From positions 124,001 to 188,000 of the forward strand of contig NZ_BCXE01000023.1 of the NCBI RefSeq assembly GCF_001894945.1: 64,000 nucleotides of DNA. The letters run 5' to 3'. This stretch comes from Rhodococcus ruber NBRC 15591. GTDB lineage: Bacteria; Actinomycetota; Actinomycetes; Mycobacteriales; Mycobacteriaceae. Positions 18,692 to 30,879 of this stretch are shown here, one piece after another. The position numbers and the translations under genes were made by a program. Each line of letters begins with the position of its first letter. Position 1 is the first letter of the stretch. The notes beneath the pieces were generated by a model. That model ran no database searches. It was not told the origin of the DNA and saw only the letters and a program-made list of their open reading frames with translations.

Positions 18692-19384
18692 GGCTCGGCT
18701 CCCGGTGAAGTGGTGTGTCTCCGTCGCAAAGGTAGACCCGTGGGAGGCGGCGGACTCATCGCTGTGACGGCATCTGACTTCATGCTCTTCGACCGACCTC
18801 GCGGTGCATCGGTCCCGGCCGGTCCTGCGGTGGCGTCCGTGCGGTTCCCGGCAGTCCGGGCTCGAGGGGCGGTGCACATCTTTCCCTCGCCTCGATCGGT
18901 CGCGCAGGTCGTACCGGAGAACGGCCGCTCGTGCGGTACCGAGTTTCGTGCGATGCGAGCGGTATTGCGGCATCCACGGAAGACGATGACGGTGTCGCGC
19001 TCGGAAATTCTGGACGATCTGGCTGATTCGTGGAAAGAGGTGCCGCAACAAGCAAGAGCATCGCCGAGGACGCTACGAGGAAACTCGACGATCACGCTCT
19101 CGGCGCGACCGAGGCCGGATTCTCGCCGTCGTCGCCGACGCGCTGGTGGCCGGTCCGGCGGTCGAGGGGGTGGAGTTGTGGAACAGTTGCACGCCCGGTA
19201 GGCGGCGTCCGTGACGGAATGTCTCACCTGCACACGAAAAGCTATGTTGCTCAACTGTTTTGTGTGGCAGCACGCAGCGTTGCAGTTGTCGGAACAGCTC
19301 CGGTGCTCGATTCCGCTCATCGATCCGGGTATCGGCTGAGTGCGCCGACGCTCCGGCGGTGACGGTCGCCCGGAATGAAGGTGC
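18692..19384. other. Intergenic region, no gene recognised
   Basis: This 693-bp stretch between the DHFR-like gene and the zinc-ribbon gene holds no convincing coding frame. It is less GC-rich and less codon-biased than its surroundings. A short + strand stretch around 19113-19205 reads like protein (GRILAVVADALVAGPAVEGV) and may be the relic of a lost gene, but I cannot assign it. Confidence 0.4.
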
Positions 19385-19588
19385 TCAGACTTCGACGGCG
19401 GTGCCGCAGATGCCACATTGCTCCAGCTGCCGGCGCTTCCATCGCGCGACCGGGACGAAGAACAACGTGAACTGGTTGAATTCGCGGATCCGTGCCCACT
19501 GTGTGGTGTTGTGGCAGTTCGGGCACGTTCGGGTCTGCCCGGAGCCGAGGTGTTGCCGCTTGGTGCTGAAGCCGAAGAGGAGGAACAC
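19385..19588 (-). CDS. Small zinc-ribbon protein
   Basis: A GTG start at 19588 gives a 67-residue protein with a hydrophobic N-terminus (FLLFGFSTK), then CPNCHNTTQW and CGICG, two CxxC pairs that make a zinc ribbon. The middle segment FTLFFVPVARWKRR is hydrophobic and may contact the membrane. Similar small proteins are common in actinobacteria, without known function. The longer open frame upstream overlaps the next gene and is not used. Confidence 0.72.
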   Translation of the reverse strand: MFLLFGFSTKRQHLGSGQTRTCPNCHNTTQWARIREFNQFTLFFVPVARWKRRQLEQCGICGTAVEV

Positions 19589-19616
19589 GACGCCAGCATA
19601 GTGCGGCGTGGCGCTG

Positions 19617-19955
19617 TCAGTCCGGAATCGTGATCCGGCCGTCGAGTACGGCCTGCTCGATGCTGGCGCGCAGCTGCGGGCAGCCGTCGCGCAGGGCGCC
19701 CGGGACCTCGGAGCCCCGGAAATTCGGGCACACCGCCGCGGGGTCCTCGCGCCATTGCACGCTCGTGTGGTCGAAGCTGTTCTTGCGCACCAGGACGCAG
19801 GTGCCGCACTCGCGGCACTGCACCTCGTGCAGGCCCGAATCAAGATAGTTGATCTTGTCGATGGCGGTCTGGGCGCGGACCGCCTCGACCCGCGCGGGCT
19901 GGCCGGCGAAGTCCGGGGCCTTCGCCCAGCTGCGCGCCCGGGTCGAGGAATCCAT
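19617..19955 (-). CDS. Small Cys-rich protein co-transcribed with kshA
   Basis: The 112-residue protein starts two bases after the kshA stop, so the two are surely co-transcribed and probably coupled. CRECGTC (CxxCxxC), then CPNF and CPQL, give five cysteines that could bind zinc or an iron-sulfur centre. A gene of unknown function (Rv3527) also follows kshA in M. tuberculosis, but I cannot confirm homology. Possible roles are assembly or electron-transfer support for the Rieske oxygenase. Function unknown. Confidence 0.7.
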   Translation of the reverse strand: MDSSTRARSWAKAPDFAGQPARVEAVRAQTAIDKINYLDSGLHEVQCRECGTCVLVRKNSFDHTSVQWREDPAAVCPNFRGSEVPGALRDGCPQLRASIEQAVLDGRITIPD

Positions 19956-19957
19956 CG

Positions 19958-21100
19958 TCAGACCTCCGCTTCCTGCTTGCCCTGGTCGGCCTTCTGCCGC
20001 GCGAGGTTCTCGGCGACCTCCGCCTGCCATGCCTCGTTGGCCTTGGTGGTGTCGACCTCGTACTCGAAGCGCTGCGTCATCTTCTCGGTGACGTCGGCGA
20101 CGTCGACGTAGAACTGCTCGTACCAGCGTCGCAGCTGGTAGACCGGGCCGTCCTCCTCGCACAGCAACGGATTCTCGATCTTGGTCTTGTTCTTCCAGAT
20201 CTCGACGTCCTGCAGGAAGCCCTCGCCGATGCCTTCGGTCAGCTTCGCGGCCAGCTTGTTCGACGCCTCCTCGGGCATGCCCGTCGGCTTCTTGACGATG
20301 ATGCCGTACTGCAGCACGAACGAGTCGTGTGTGACGGGGTAGTGGCAGTTGATCAGCACCGACTCGACCTCGTAGCCGCCGTAGCTGTTGGTCAGCGGAT
20401 TGATCATGTAGGACGGGCCGTAGTACGCGGCGAACGACTTCAGCAGCGACTCCATGCCGTACTGGGTGGACATGCCCTTGTCGGGACGGCCCCGGGTGTT
20501 GAGGTACTGCGCGGCGACGTGCCCCTCGAAGACGTTCTTGAAGTACGTCGGGAAGGCGTAGTGGATGTAGTAGAAGTGCGCCATGTCCACGACGTTGTCG
20601 ATGATCTCCCGGCAGTTGGCGCCCTCGATGAGGATCGAGTTCCAGGTCCAGTCGGTCCATTCGTCCGACCCGTACTGCTCGATGTCCGGGATCGTGACCT
20701 CCGGCGGCGGGGTGTTGCCTTCGGGGTCGTTCCAGACGAAGAGCTGACCGTTCTTCTCCATCGCGAGCCAGGCGCGGGTGCGGGCGAGCGGTGGCACACG
20801 GCGGGCGTAGGGGATGTCGGTGCACTTGCCGTTTCCTCCCCATCTCCAGTCGTGGAAGGGGCACGCGACGGAGTCGCCCTTGACCTCGCCCTGGGACAGG
20901 TCGCCGCCCATGTGGCGGCAGTAGGCGTCGAGGATCTTCAGGTCGCCCGCGCTGTCGGCCCAGACCACGAGTTTGGTTCCGAAGGCCTCGACCGCGTGCG
21001 GCTTGCCGTCCTTGAACGTCCGGGCCAGCCCGAGGCAGTGCCACCCCCGCGCGAACCGCGTGCGGACCTCTCCGACGTCGATCTCGCGAACCTGTGCCAT
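19958..21100 (-). CDS. kshA: 3-ketosteroid 9-alpha-hydroxylase, oxygenase subunit
   Basis: A 380-residue Rieske non-haem iron oxygenase that hydroxylates C9, which with KstD causes ring B opening. The Rieske cluster ligands are Cys61-x-His63 and Cys80-x2-His83. NVVDMAHFYYIHY supplies His175 and His180 for the mononuclear iron. AGGGG precedes the ATG. Its reductase KshB is not in the window. It is divergent from hsaA across a 190-bp region with two KstR-type boxes. Confidence 0.95.
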   Translation of the reverse strand: MAQVREIDVGEVRTRFARGWHCLGLARTFKDGKPHAVEAFGTKLVVWADSAGDLKILDAYCRHMGGDLSQGEVKGDSVACPFHDWRWGGNGKCTDIPYARRVPPLARTRAWLAMEKNGQLFVWNDPEGNTPPPEVTIPDIEQYGSDEWTDWTWNSILIEGANCREIIDNVVDMAHFYYIHYAFPTYFKNVFEGHVAAQYLNTRGRPDKGMSTQYGMESLLKSFAAYYGPSYMINPLTNSYGGYEVESVLINCHYPVTHDSFVLQYGIIVKKPTGMPEEASNKLAAKLTEGIGEGFLQDVEIWKNKTKIENPLLCEEDGPVYQLRRWYEQFYVDVADVTEKMTQRFEYEVDTTKANEAWQAEVAENLARQKADQGKQEAEV

Positions 21101-21129
21101 CGTCCCCTCACTTTCCTTCGGATGCTTGG

Positions 21130-21143
21130 TAGAACACGTTATA
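21130..21143. promoter_or_regulatory. KstR-type operator upstream of kshA
   Basis: TAGAACACGTTATA, identical to the box at 10517-10530, matches all fixed positions of the KstR consensus. It lies 29 bases upstream of the kshA start. Confidence 0.88.
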
Positions 21144-21232
21144 GAATTTTGGCGCGTACCGGAAGCGTTCGAGGACTTTCGTCCCACGGAAAGCCCGTCG
21201 ACCTGGGACGCGGCTCCGGTCTCGACACAAAT

Positions 21233-21246
21233 GGGAACGTGTTCTA
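21233..21246. promoter_or_regulatory. KstR-type operator upstream of hsaA
   Basis: GGGAACGTGTTCTA (reverse complement TAGAACACGTTCCC) keeps the AAC-N2-GTT core and one full half-site, with one outer mismatch. It lies 44 bases before the hsaA start and probably governs hsaADCB. Confidence 0.75.
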
Positions 21247-21290
21247 GTCTCGAATCAAGCGATCAATTCCGGAACAGACGGGAGCGTCCA

Positions 21291-24838
<3,548 letters not shown>

Positions 24839-24865
24839 GGGCCGGCTCCGGCAGGCATCGGTCCG

Positions 24866-25369
24866 TCACTGGCCGGGTTGCGGCACCTCGATGCTGTCGG
24901 GCAGCTGGTCGCGGGCCCGATCGAGCTGCTGCTCGAGCTGCTCGACCATGCGGTCGTTGTTGAGCACCGTGACGACGCCCGCGACGTACGCGATGGACAG
25001 CACGAGCGAGACGACGCTCAGGACGATGCCCGCGATGGCAACGCCCCGTCCGGTCACGCCGAGGCGCCGGGCGGCGCGTAGGCCGACGATACCGAGCACG
25101 ATGCCGATGATGGACAGCACGAGGCCCACCGGCGACAGGACGAGCGAGAGCACGCACACGAGTGCGGCCGTGCCGACCGCGAGTGCGAGTGCGGCAGCGA
25201 CGCTCGTCTTGGCGGGCTTCGTCGTCACCCGCTCCTCGAAGGGGGCGGCGGTGGTGGTGGTGGTGACGCGGTCGTCCGCCACTACACGGTCGCGGTCGGA
25301 AACGCGGTCGCGGTTGGGAATCGGGTCTCTGCCGGCGGCGCTGGCCCCGGCGGGTTCGCGTTCGATCAT
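24866..25369 (-). CDS. DUF4190-like membrane protein
   Basis: The 167-residue protein has a charged, low-complexity N-terminus of about 55 residues including a threonine run, two long hydrophobic segments (about 60-90 and 105-135) and a short exposed C-terminus (QLEQQLDRARDQLPDSIEVPQPGQ). This matches actinobacterial DUF4190-type proteins of unknown role. ATG 25369 overlaps the PRC-barrel gene stop by four bases, so the two form a coupled pair. Confidence 0.7.
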   Translation of the reverse strand: MIEREPAGASAAGRDPIPNRDRVSDRDRVVADDRVTTTTTAAPFEERVTTKPAKTSVAAALALAVGTAALVCVLSLVLSPVGLVLSIIGIVLGIVGLRAARRLGVTGRGVAIAGIVLSVVSLVLSIAYVAGVVTVLNNDRMVEQLEQQLDRARDQLPDSIEVPQPGQ

Positions 25370-26025
25370 CGTCGGTCCTCCTGGTCGGGATGCTGGCCGG
25401 GATGCTGGCCGGGGGCGCCCTCGTCGACGTAGTACTCGGTGGTCACGACCCGCTTGTGGAGCCGCGGACCGGGCGAGGGCGTGCCGTGCTGCTGTGGCGT
25501 GCCGTGCTGTGGCGTGCCCTGCTGCGGTGTCCCGCCGGTGCCGCCGCCGTGCGACGGTGCCGACGGCGGCGCCGAGGTCGCGACACCCGGCGCACTGGTG
25601 GACGGTGTCCGATCGGCGTCGCGCAGTCGGTCGGTGTCGGGTGTCCGGCCGGTGTCGCGACCGGTGTCGGGTGTCCGGTCGCTATCCGGCGCGCGTCCGG
25701 TGTCGGTATCGGTATCCGCCCTGTCGTAGTACCGATAGAGCTGCGTCTCCTCCTCGGGGGTGAGACGGCCGTCCTCGTCGATGTTCGGGGCGCCGGTCAC
25801 CGTGTCCTTGTCGAACGGCAGACGGACGTCCTTACCGTCCAACTCGGCGACGTCGATCGGCACGAAGTGCCGACGGGTGCCGAACAGGCCGGTGACGACG
25901 GTGATCCACGCAGGGTTGCCGGTCCGGTTGTCGAGATAGACCTCGCCGACCTTGCCGAGCTTGTCGCCGCCGGGACCGTGGACGGTGGCGCCGACGAGCG
26001 CATCGATGTCGCTGTTGTTGATCAT
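25366..26025 (-). CDS. PRC-barrel protein with repetitive C-terminal tail
   Basis: The 219-residue protein has an N-terminal PRC-barrel-like domain (about 1-75: GPGGDKLGKVGEVYLDNRTGNPAWITV, then RRHFVPI) and a long disordered tail rich in Asp-Thr-Arg-Pro and in HGTP/QQGTP repeats. It ends HKRVVTTEYYVDEG. PRC-barrel proteins of this kind are often stress-induced or RNA-associated; the specific role is unknown. It is coupled to the DUF4190-like gene. Confidence 0.75.
   Translation of the reverse strand: MINNSDIDALVGATVHGPGGDKLGKVGEVYLDNRTGNPAWITVVTGLFGTRRHFVPIDVAELDGKDVRLPFDKDTVTGAPNIDEDGRLTPEEETQLYRYYDRADTDTDTGRAPDSDRTPDTGRDTGRTPDTDRLRDADRTPSTSAPGVATSAPPSAPSHGGGTGGTPQQGTPQHGTPQQHGTPSPGPRLHKRVVTTEYYVDEGAPGQHPGQHPDQEDRR
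25481..25725. repeat. Low-complexity repeats inside the PRC-barrel gene
   Basis: Short direct repeats encode the disordered tail: GTGCCGTGCTG-type units at about 25481-25530 (HGTP repeats) and GGTGTCGGGTGTCCGG-type units at about 25615-25725 (Asp/Thr/Arg repeats). Copy number may vary between strains. Confidence 0.7.
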
Positions 26026-26101
26026 GGTGACCTCACCGATCGATTGTGTCTTCGACTCGGTGGGTGCCCACTGCGGCGCGCGCCGAAACCCGGCGGTCGG
26101 G

Positions 26102-26830
26102 TCAGATCGGTTCGGCGTCTCCGAACGTCATCTGCAGACGGGAGATCGACGACGTGAGCAGCGCGCGCCGGGGCAGACCCAGGGTGCGCAGTTCACCGGC
26201 GATGGGGTGGGTGCCCAGCCGCAGGTCGGCGCCGCCGATGCGGCTGCGCACGCCGGCGGGATGCATCGCCCATCCGGTGCGCCGGGTGACGCCGCCCAGA
26301 TGCGAGTAGGCCGTGACGGAGGCGGCCGCGCCCCGGCCGGGAACCGCGAAACCCGGCCGGACCGACAGTTCCGCGATCAGCTGCCCGTCGCTGCGCACCG
26401 ACGCGCGCTTGACGTCGCCGGTGTGGTCGGCGTCGAAGTCGGCGAGAGTCTTGGGGAATCCCCAGATCCCGCGTCCCGCCGCCAGGGTGAACTCGCCGTC
26501 CACCGGGAGCCGGTGGATGAGGGCACCCGCGCCGCCGCGGACGAGTTCCCGCAGATCCCGCAGCGCGGTGCCGCCGCGCCGGCGGTGGTCGCGAACGAGG
26601 AAGCACACGCCGAACTCGTTGTAGGGTCCGAGATCACCGTCGACGTAGTCCACGAACACCAGGATGCAGACTCCGCGACCCGGGCGGGGGTGCAGCAGTT
26701 CGAGTCCAGAGTGGTCGATCAGCGCCTGAGCCGGCGCGGCGGGCACCGAGTACATCGCCGTGAATGCCGTCGCGGTCCGGACTCGCACCGGCATCTCGAT
26801 CGCGGTGCCCGAGATCATGTGTGTCGTCAC
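26102..26830 (-). CDS. Acetoacetate decarboxylase-like protein under a KstR-type box
   Basis: The 242-residue protein resembles the acetoacetate decarboxylase superfamily: GRGIWGFPKTLADF carries Lys127 in the position of the Schiff-base lysine, and GPYNEFGVCFLV matches the conserved core. Natural relatives include decarboxylases and other enolisable-ketone enzymes. GTG 26830 is my choice; ATG 26818 is also possible. A KstR-type box lies 61 bases upstream, so it is probably induced with sterol catabolism, although this gene is not part of the textbook pathway. Confidence 0.75.
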   Translation of the reverse strand: MTTHMISGTAIEMPVRVRTATAFTAMYSVPAAPAQALIDHSGLELLHPRPGRGVCILVFVDYVDGDLGPYNEFGVCFLVRDHRRRGGTALRDLRELVRGGAGALIHRLPVDGEFTLAAGRGIWGFPKTLADFDADHTGDVKRASVRSDGQLIAELSVRPGFAVPGRGAAASVTAYSHLGGVTRRTGWAMHPAGVRSRIGGADLRLGTHPIAGELRTLGLPRRALLTSSISRLQMTFGDAEPI

Positions 26831-26890
26831 GCCCTGCCCCTTCTGCGCGGACCGATCGCGCACCCGGCGGTGGCCGGCCGGGTTGCGGAT

Positions 26891-26904
26891 GAGAACGTGT
26901 TCTA
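26891..26904. promoter_or_regulatory. KstR-type operator upstream of the decarboxylase-like gene
   Basis: GAGAACGTGTTCTA (reverse complement TAGAACACGTTCTC) keeps AAC-N2-GTT and one perfect half-site, with one outer mismatch. It lies 61 bases upstream of GTG 26830, a normal operator distance. Confidence 0.72.
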
Positions 26905-27019
26905 CTATTCGTGGTCCGTGCTGGGAGCGCAAGAGTGGTCGGCGAATGCGTCCGAAGAGCGGGCAGCAGAGCGGGCAGCCGCGCCGGATGGGCGCGGCCG
27001 CCCGTGCAGGGTGGGTCCG

Positions 27020-27895
27020 TCAGCTCGGTGCGCCGAGGTTCATCTCGTCCGGGTGCATGCCGACACGCGTGCCGTCGTCGAGGGTCGCGATCTCGCTCAG
27101 ATCGAGGTCGTCGAGCTCGAAGTCGAACACGTCGATGTTCTGCGTGATCCGCTCGTCGTGGACGGACTTCGGAATGACGATCAACCCGTTCTGCAGGTGC
27201 CAGCGAATCAGCACCTGGGCAGCCGACTTGCTGTGCCGGTCCGCGATGCGAGTGATGATCGGATCGACCAGGAGCGTGTTCGGCTTGGACTCGCGGCCCC
27301 AGCCCGAGTTGCTGGTACCGCCCAGCGGGCTCCACGATTCGACGGCGATCCCGTGGTCGGCCGCGAAGGCGCGGATCTCCTGCTGGGGAAGGTGCGGGTG
27401 CAGCTCCACCTGGTCGACGGCGGGCAGCATGCCGCCGCGATGGACGAGCAGCTGCAGGTGGTGCGGCTCGAAGTTGCACACGCCGATCGCCTTGGCCCGT
27501 CCGGACTCGGCGATCTTCTCGAGCGCGTCCCACGTGCGCAGCAGCCGGTCGTCGTCCTGCAGCGGCCAGTGGATCAGGTACAGGTCGACGTAGTCGGTGC
27601 CGAGGCGGCGCAGACTCTCGTCGAACGCCTTCGACGCCCGATCGTAGCCCTGGTCGGAGTTCCACAACTTCGTGGTGAGAAAGACGTCCTCCCGCGGGAC
27701 GGACGCCGACGCGATCCCGCGTCCGACACCCTCCTCGTTGCCGTACGCGGCGGCGGTGTCGATGTGCCGGTAGCCCGCCTCGTCGAGGGCGTAGCGCACG
27801 GCGTGTTCGGTCTGCTCGTCGGTGGCCTGCCAGACTCCCAGGCCGAGCTGCGGGATGGTGGTACCGGAATTCAGCGTGATGACGGGAGTGCTCAT
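27020..27895 (-). CDS. Aldo-keto reductase
   Basis: A 291-residue NADPH-dependent aldo-keto reductase. The tetrad is Asp46, Tyr51 (DTAAAYGNE), Lys76 (TTKLW) and His109 (LIHWPL). IPKSV and the C-terminal EIATLDDG are standard. It resembles the 2,5-diketogluconate reductase group, which has broad carbonyl specificity. No steroid-specific operator is visible. Confidence 0.9.
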   Translation of the reverse strand: MSTPVITLNSGTTIPQLGLGVWQATDEQTEHAVRYALDEAGYRHIDTAAAYGNEEGVGRGIASASVPREDVFLTTKLWNSDQGYDRASKAFDESLRRLGTDYVDLYLIHWPLQDDDRLLRTWDALEKIAESGRAKAIGVCNFEPHHLQLLVHRGGMLPAVDQVELHPHLPQQEIRAFAADHGIAVESWSPLGGTSNSGWGRESKPNTLLVDPIITRIADRHSKSAAQVLIRWHLQNGLIVIPKSVHDERITQNIDVFDFELDDLDLSEIATLDDGTRVGMHPDEMNLGAPS

Positions 27896-28105
27896 CGTCC
27901 CAGGCTAACGAGTCCGAAGGTGTCCTGCCGCGCTCGAGTCCGTCGCTCACTCGCCCAGCGGGATACTGCGGAATCGTGGTTCGGTGCCCCGTCGGGAAAC
28001 GCCACCGGACGAGCACGCTCGAAGTCCGATCGCCGCTCCGGCGGGGCCAGGAGGTGCGATCACGCGAGCAGTCTTCCTGCGCCGAGACCGCCCCCCGCGT
28101 CTCGG

Positions 28106-29536
28106 TCAGGCGAGGGGTTCGATCTCACTGGGTCGCCAGGTCCGATCGAACCATGCCTGGAGTGGTCCGTAGAGGCGCAGGAGCAGGAACCAGGACTTGT
28201 CCGGGACCGTCTGGATCCAGTTCGACTCCCGGCCCGCCGGTGATGCGGGTCCGAAGTAGACGTCCACGGAGCAGTCTTCGTCGGCTGCGACCGTCCCGGT
28301 GTTGCTGTTGAGTGACGGGTACGGGTTGTCGGTCTGCAGCAGGGAGCGGGACTGGCAGTCGTAGACGCACAGCGACCAGAAGTCCTTGGCGGGAATGCCT
28401 GCGGGCAGGTGCACCCGGTAGGTGCGGCCCCCGTCCAGCCACTGTCCCTCGGAGTCCTCGGCGGTGTAGGCGTACTGCGAGCCCACTCCCACCGTCGGCG
28501 TCGCCATCGCCGGCGTGACGACGGTGGCGACGTAGTGGAACAGCGTACGGGCATCCAGGAGACGAACACCGTCGTGCAGGAACTCGGAGCTTCCGCCCAC
28601 GAAGGCCGTCTTCCACGACGACACGTCCCGGCCGTAGATGTAGGACTGCGGGTCACGTGGCCGGTACGCGAGAGTGCGCGCAATCGCCGCACCGATCGGC
28701 GCCGCCTGAGACAGGATTGCGCGCATCCGCTGATCGGGAGCGAACGGCCGGCCCTTGACGATGCCGATCGCCGCCAGCTGACCGGCAAGCTCGGGATCGA
28801 GTGCGTCGACCGGTTCTTCCTGGACGATCTGGTCGACCTCTTCGTAGAACGAGAAGTCGTTCGAGTGGACGGTGTTGTACGGCACGCCGTCTGCTTTCAC
28901 GAACCGCATCTCCGGCGGGTCACCGGCCTGGTCGAGCGGATAGATACGGGTCTGCTCGATGACATCGAGCCCGCCGAGGTTGCGGGCGAACAGGAAGTTG
29001 GTGAACGTGCGCGAGCGGAAGGTGAAGTAGCCCTCGGGGACCTCGCCCTCGTAGCCCGGCGGCAGGAACAGGTACTTCCCGCCCTGCCCCCTGTCGGGCC
29101 CGGCATTGCCCAGGTCGGCCACGTACCGGAACCAGAAGTCGTCGACCACGTCGAGTGACATCGGCGGGCACTCGACCACCGTCGGCCCGTCGGCCCGCAG
29201 GTCGAGCAAGGTGAACCCATAGGTCGTCTCGGTGTTGGCTGTCAGGAGGTAGGGCACCGAATCCATGCGCGCGCACACGGCCATGTCCCGCGACGTGTGG
29301 ATTCCCAGCGACGGGAACGCGGCACGTGCGGCCGCGAGCGACGCGCCGGGAACCGCGTTCAGGAACACGTCGACGCCGCGCAGCAGGTCGAGACGATCCC
29401 AGCACAACGCCATCGTGTCCAGGTCCGGGACACCGTCGTCGAATCGGAATGTCCCCAGGTCCGTCTCGACGACATCGGGGATCCCCACCGCGCGGCGGGC
29501 CTCGTCAGAGCTCCCGCCGGAAGACCGAGCCGGCAT
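28106..29536 (-). CDS. DUF1254/DUF1214 protein
   Basis: The 476-residue protein has an N-terminal DUF1254 domain (VDVFLNAVPGASL, TANTETTYGFTLLDL, PMSLDVVDDFWFRY, LFLPPGYEG) and a C-terminal DUF1214 domain (GSQYAYTAEDSEGQWLDGGRTY, FWSLCVYD, and NWIQTVPDKSWFLLLRLYGP). GGAGG eight bases before ATG 29536 fixes the start. No signal peptide is visible, unlike many relatives. The biochemical function of the family is unclear. Confidence 0.85.
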   Translation of the reverse strand: MPARSSGGSSDEARRAVGIPDVVETDLGTFRFDDGVPDLDTMALCWDRLDLLRGVDVFLNAVPGASLAAARAAFPSLGIHTSRDMAVCARMDSVPYLLTANTETTYGFTLLDLRADGPTVVECPPMSLDVVDDFWFRYVADLGNAGPDRGQGGKYLFLPPGYEGEVPEGYFTFRSRTFTNFLFARNLGGLDVIEQTRIYPLDQAGDPPEMRFVKADGVPYNTVHSNDFSFYEEVDQIVQEEPVDALDPELAGQLAAIGIVKGRPFAPDQRMRAILSQAAPIGAAIARTLAYRPRDPQSYIYGRDVSSWKTAFVGGSSEFLHDGVRLLDARTLFHYVATVVTPAMATPTVGVGSQYAYTAEDSEGQWLDGGRTYRVHLPAGIPAKDFWSLCVYDCQSRSLLQTDNPYPSLNSNTGTVAADEDCSVDVYFGPASPAGRESNWIQTVPDKSWFLLLRLYGPLQAWFDRTWRPSEIEPLA

Positions 29537-29777
29537 GACCCCTCCTTCCCCGGCCGGCGCTCGGGAGCGGGACGCCATGGTGCGCGACGTCTGTCGAGGG
29601 TCACCCGAGGAACAGGCCGGGCAGTTGGCAGCTGCTGCGTCCTCTCTGAAGATAAGGGCACCGCACTCGATCCGGCAAGGTTGCTTGCCCGGGCCCGGGG
29701 CGGGGAGGCGTGGGTACCGAACCGAGCGGACGATGTGCATGTCCCGCTGCTACGGACCGGGCAGACGGTGTACGGAC

Positions 29778-29807
29778 GGTGCCGCCGCCGGCAACGGTGG
29801 CGGCACC
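29778..29807 (-). terminator. Hairpin after the fadE33-like gene
   Basis: GGTGCCGCC and GGCGGCACC arms with a 12-base loop lie 22 bases beyond the stop at 29830. It is a plausible terminator for the fadD3 operon. Confidence 0.45.
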
Positions 29808-29829
29808 CGGATGCGGGTGCCGCCCGCGC

Positions 29830-30879
29830 TCAACGCGCGATCGCGGTCAGGAACTCCCGCGGTTGCCCGAACAGCTGGGCCGCCCCGTGCGCGCGTTTGA
29901 AGTACAGCTGCGCGTCGTGTTCCCAGGTGATCGCGATGCCCCCGTGCAACTGGATCGCTTCCGCGGCCACCTGTTCGAAGGCCTCCGAGCAGTACACCTT
30001 CGCCGCGTACGCGTCCTGCGTGTCCTGCGACAGCGCGGCCGCGTACGACATCGAGCGTGCGGTCTCCACCAGTGCGTACATGTCGGCCATGCGGTGCTTG
30101 AGCGCCTGGAACGACCCGATGACCCGGCCGAACTGCCTGCGGTTCTTCGAGTACTCCACCGTCAGATCCAGCGCGGCCCGGGCCGCGCCGACCTGCTCGG
30201 CCGACAGCGCGATCAGCGCGACGGTCCGCAGGCGCTCCTCGAGAGCGGCGGACGCCGCGAGCCGCCGGCCCGTCACCCCCTCGAAGCGCACCTCGGCGAG
30301 GGTGCGGGTCGGATCCATCGTCGGCACCCGGCGTCGCACGACACCGTCGGCGTCCGGATCCACCTCGACGAGCGCGACGTCGTCCCCGTCGGCCGCGAGC
30401 ACCAGCAAGGTCGTCGCGACGTCCCCGCCGAGCACGTAGTGGGCGGTGCCGTCGAGCCGGCCGCCCTCGAGGACGACACCGGGTGTGGACCAGCCGGCTT
30501 CGGAAGCCCAGCACACCGCGGCGATCTCCCCGGCGGCGATGCCCGGCAACAGGCGGGTGCATGCGTCGGTGTCGCCGGAGAGCAGCAGAGCCTGGGCCGA
30601 GAGCACCGCCGAGCCGAGCATCGGCGACGGGGTGAGCGTGCGGCCGAGTTCCTCGAGCACGACGTGGGTCTCGGCGAGGGAGGCGCCGACACCGTCGTAT
30701 TCCTCGGGCACGGCGAGGGCTGCGACCCCGATCTGTTCGACCAGCTTCTGCCACAGGTCGGCGTCGTAGCCGTCCGGGAGGGTGATGGCCTTGCGCACCG
30801 CCGCGGAATCGGAGTGCCGGGCGAGCAGGCTGCGCACCGACTCGCGCAGCGCGGCGCGATCCTCGGTCTCGAAGGTCAC
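29830..30879 (-). CDS. fadE33: Acyl-CoA dehydrogenase, FadE33-like
   Basis: A 349-residue acyl-CoA dehydrogenase-fold protein with VAALAVPEEYDGVGAS, NRRQFGRVIGSFQALKHRMADM and IQLHGGIAITWEHD. It is last in a run of three fadE genes below fadD3, the order Rv3561-Rv3564 has in M. tuberculosis. Such paired FadE subunits form heteromeric dehydrogenases acting on HIP-derived CoA thioesters. GTG 30879 overlaps the preceding stop as GTGA. The exact substrate step is inferred from gene order. Confidence 0.82.
   Translation of the reverse strand: MTFETEDRAALRESVRSLLARHSDSAAVRKAITLPDGYDADLWQKLVEQIGVAALAVPEEYDGVGASLAETHVVLEELGRTLTPSPMLGSAVLSAQALLLSGDTDACTRLLPGIAAGEIAAVCWASEAGWSTPGVVLEGGRLDGTAHYVLGGDVATTLLVLAADGDDVALVEVDPDADGVVRRRVPTMDPTRTLAEVRFEGVTGRRLAASAALEERLRTVALIALSAEQVGAARAALDLTVEYSKNRRQFGRVIGSFQALKHRMADMYALVETARSMSYAAALSQDTQDAYAAKVYCSEAFEQVAAEAIQLHGGIAITWEHDAQLYFKRAHGAAQLFGQPREFLTAIAR

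Noticed and set aside
19030-19362. 110-codon + strand ORF in the 18.7-19.4 kb gap
   Set aside because: Composition and codon use are not gene-like and no domain or ribosome-binding site is visible.
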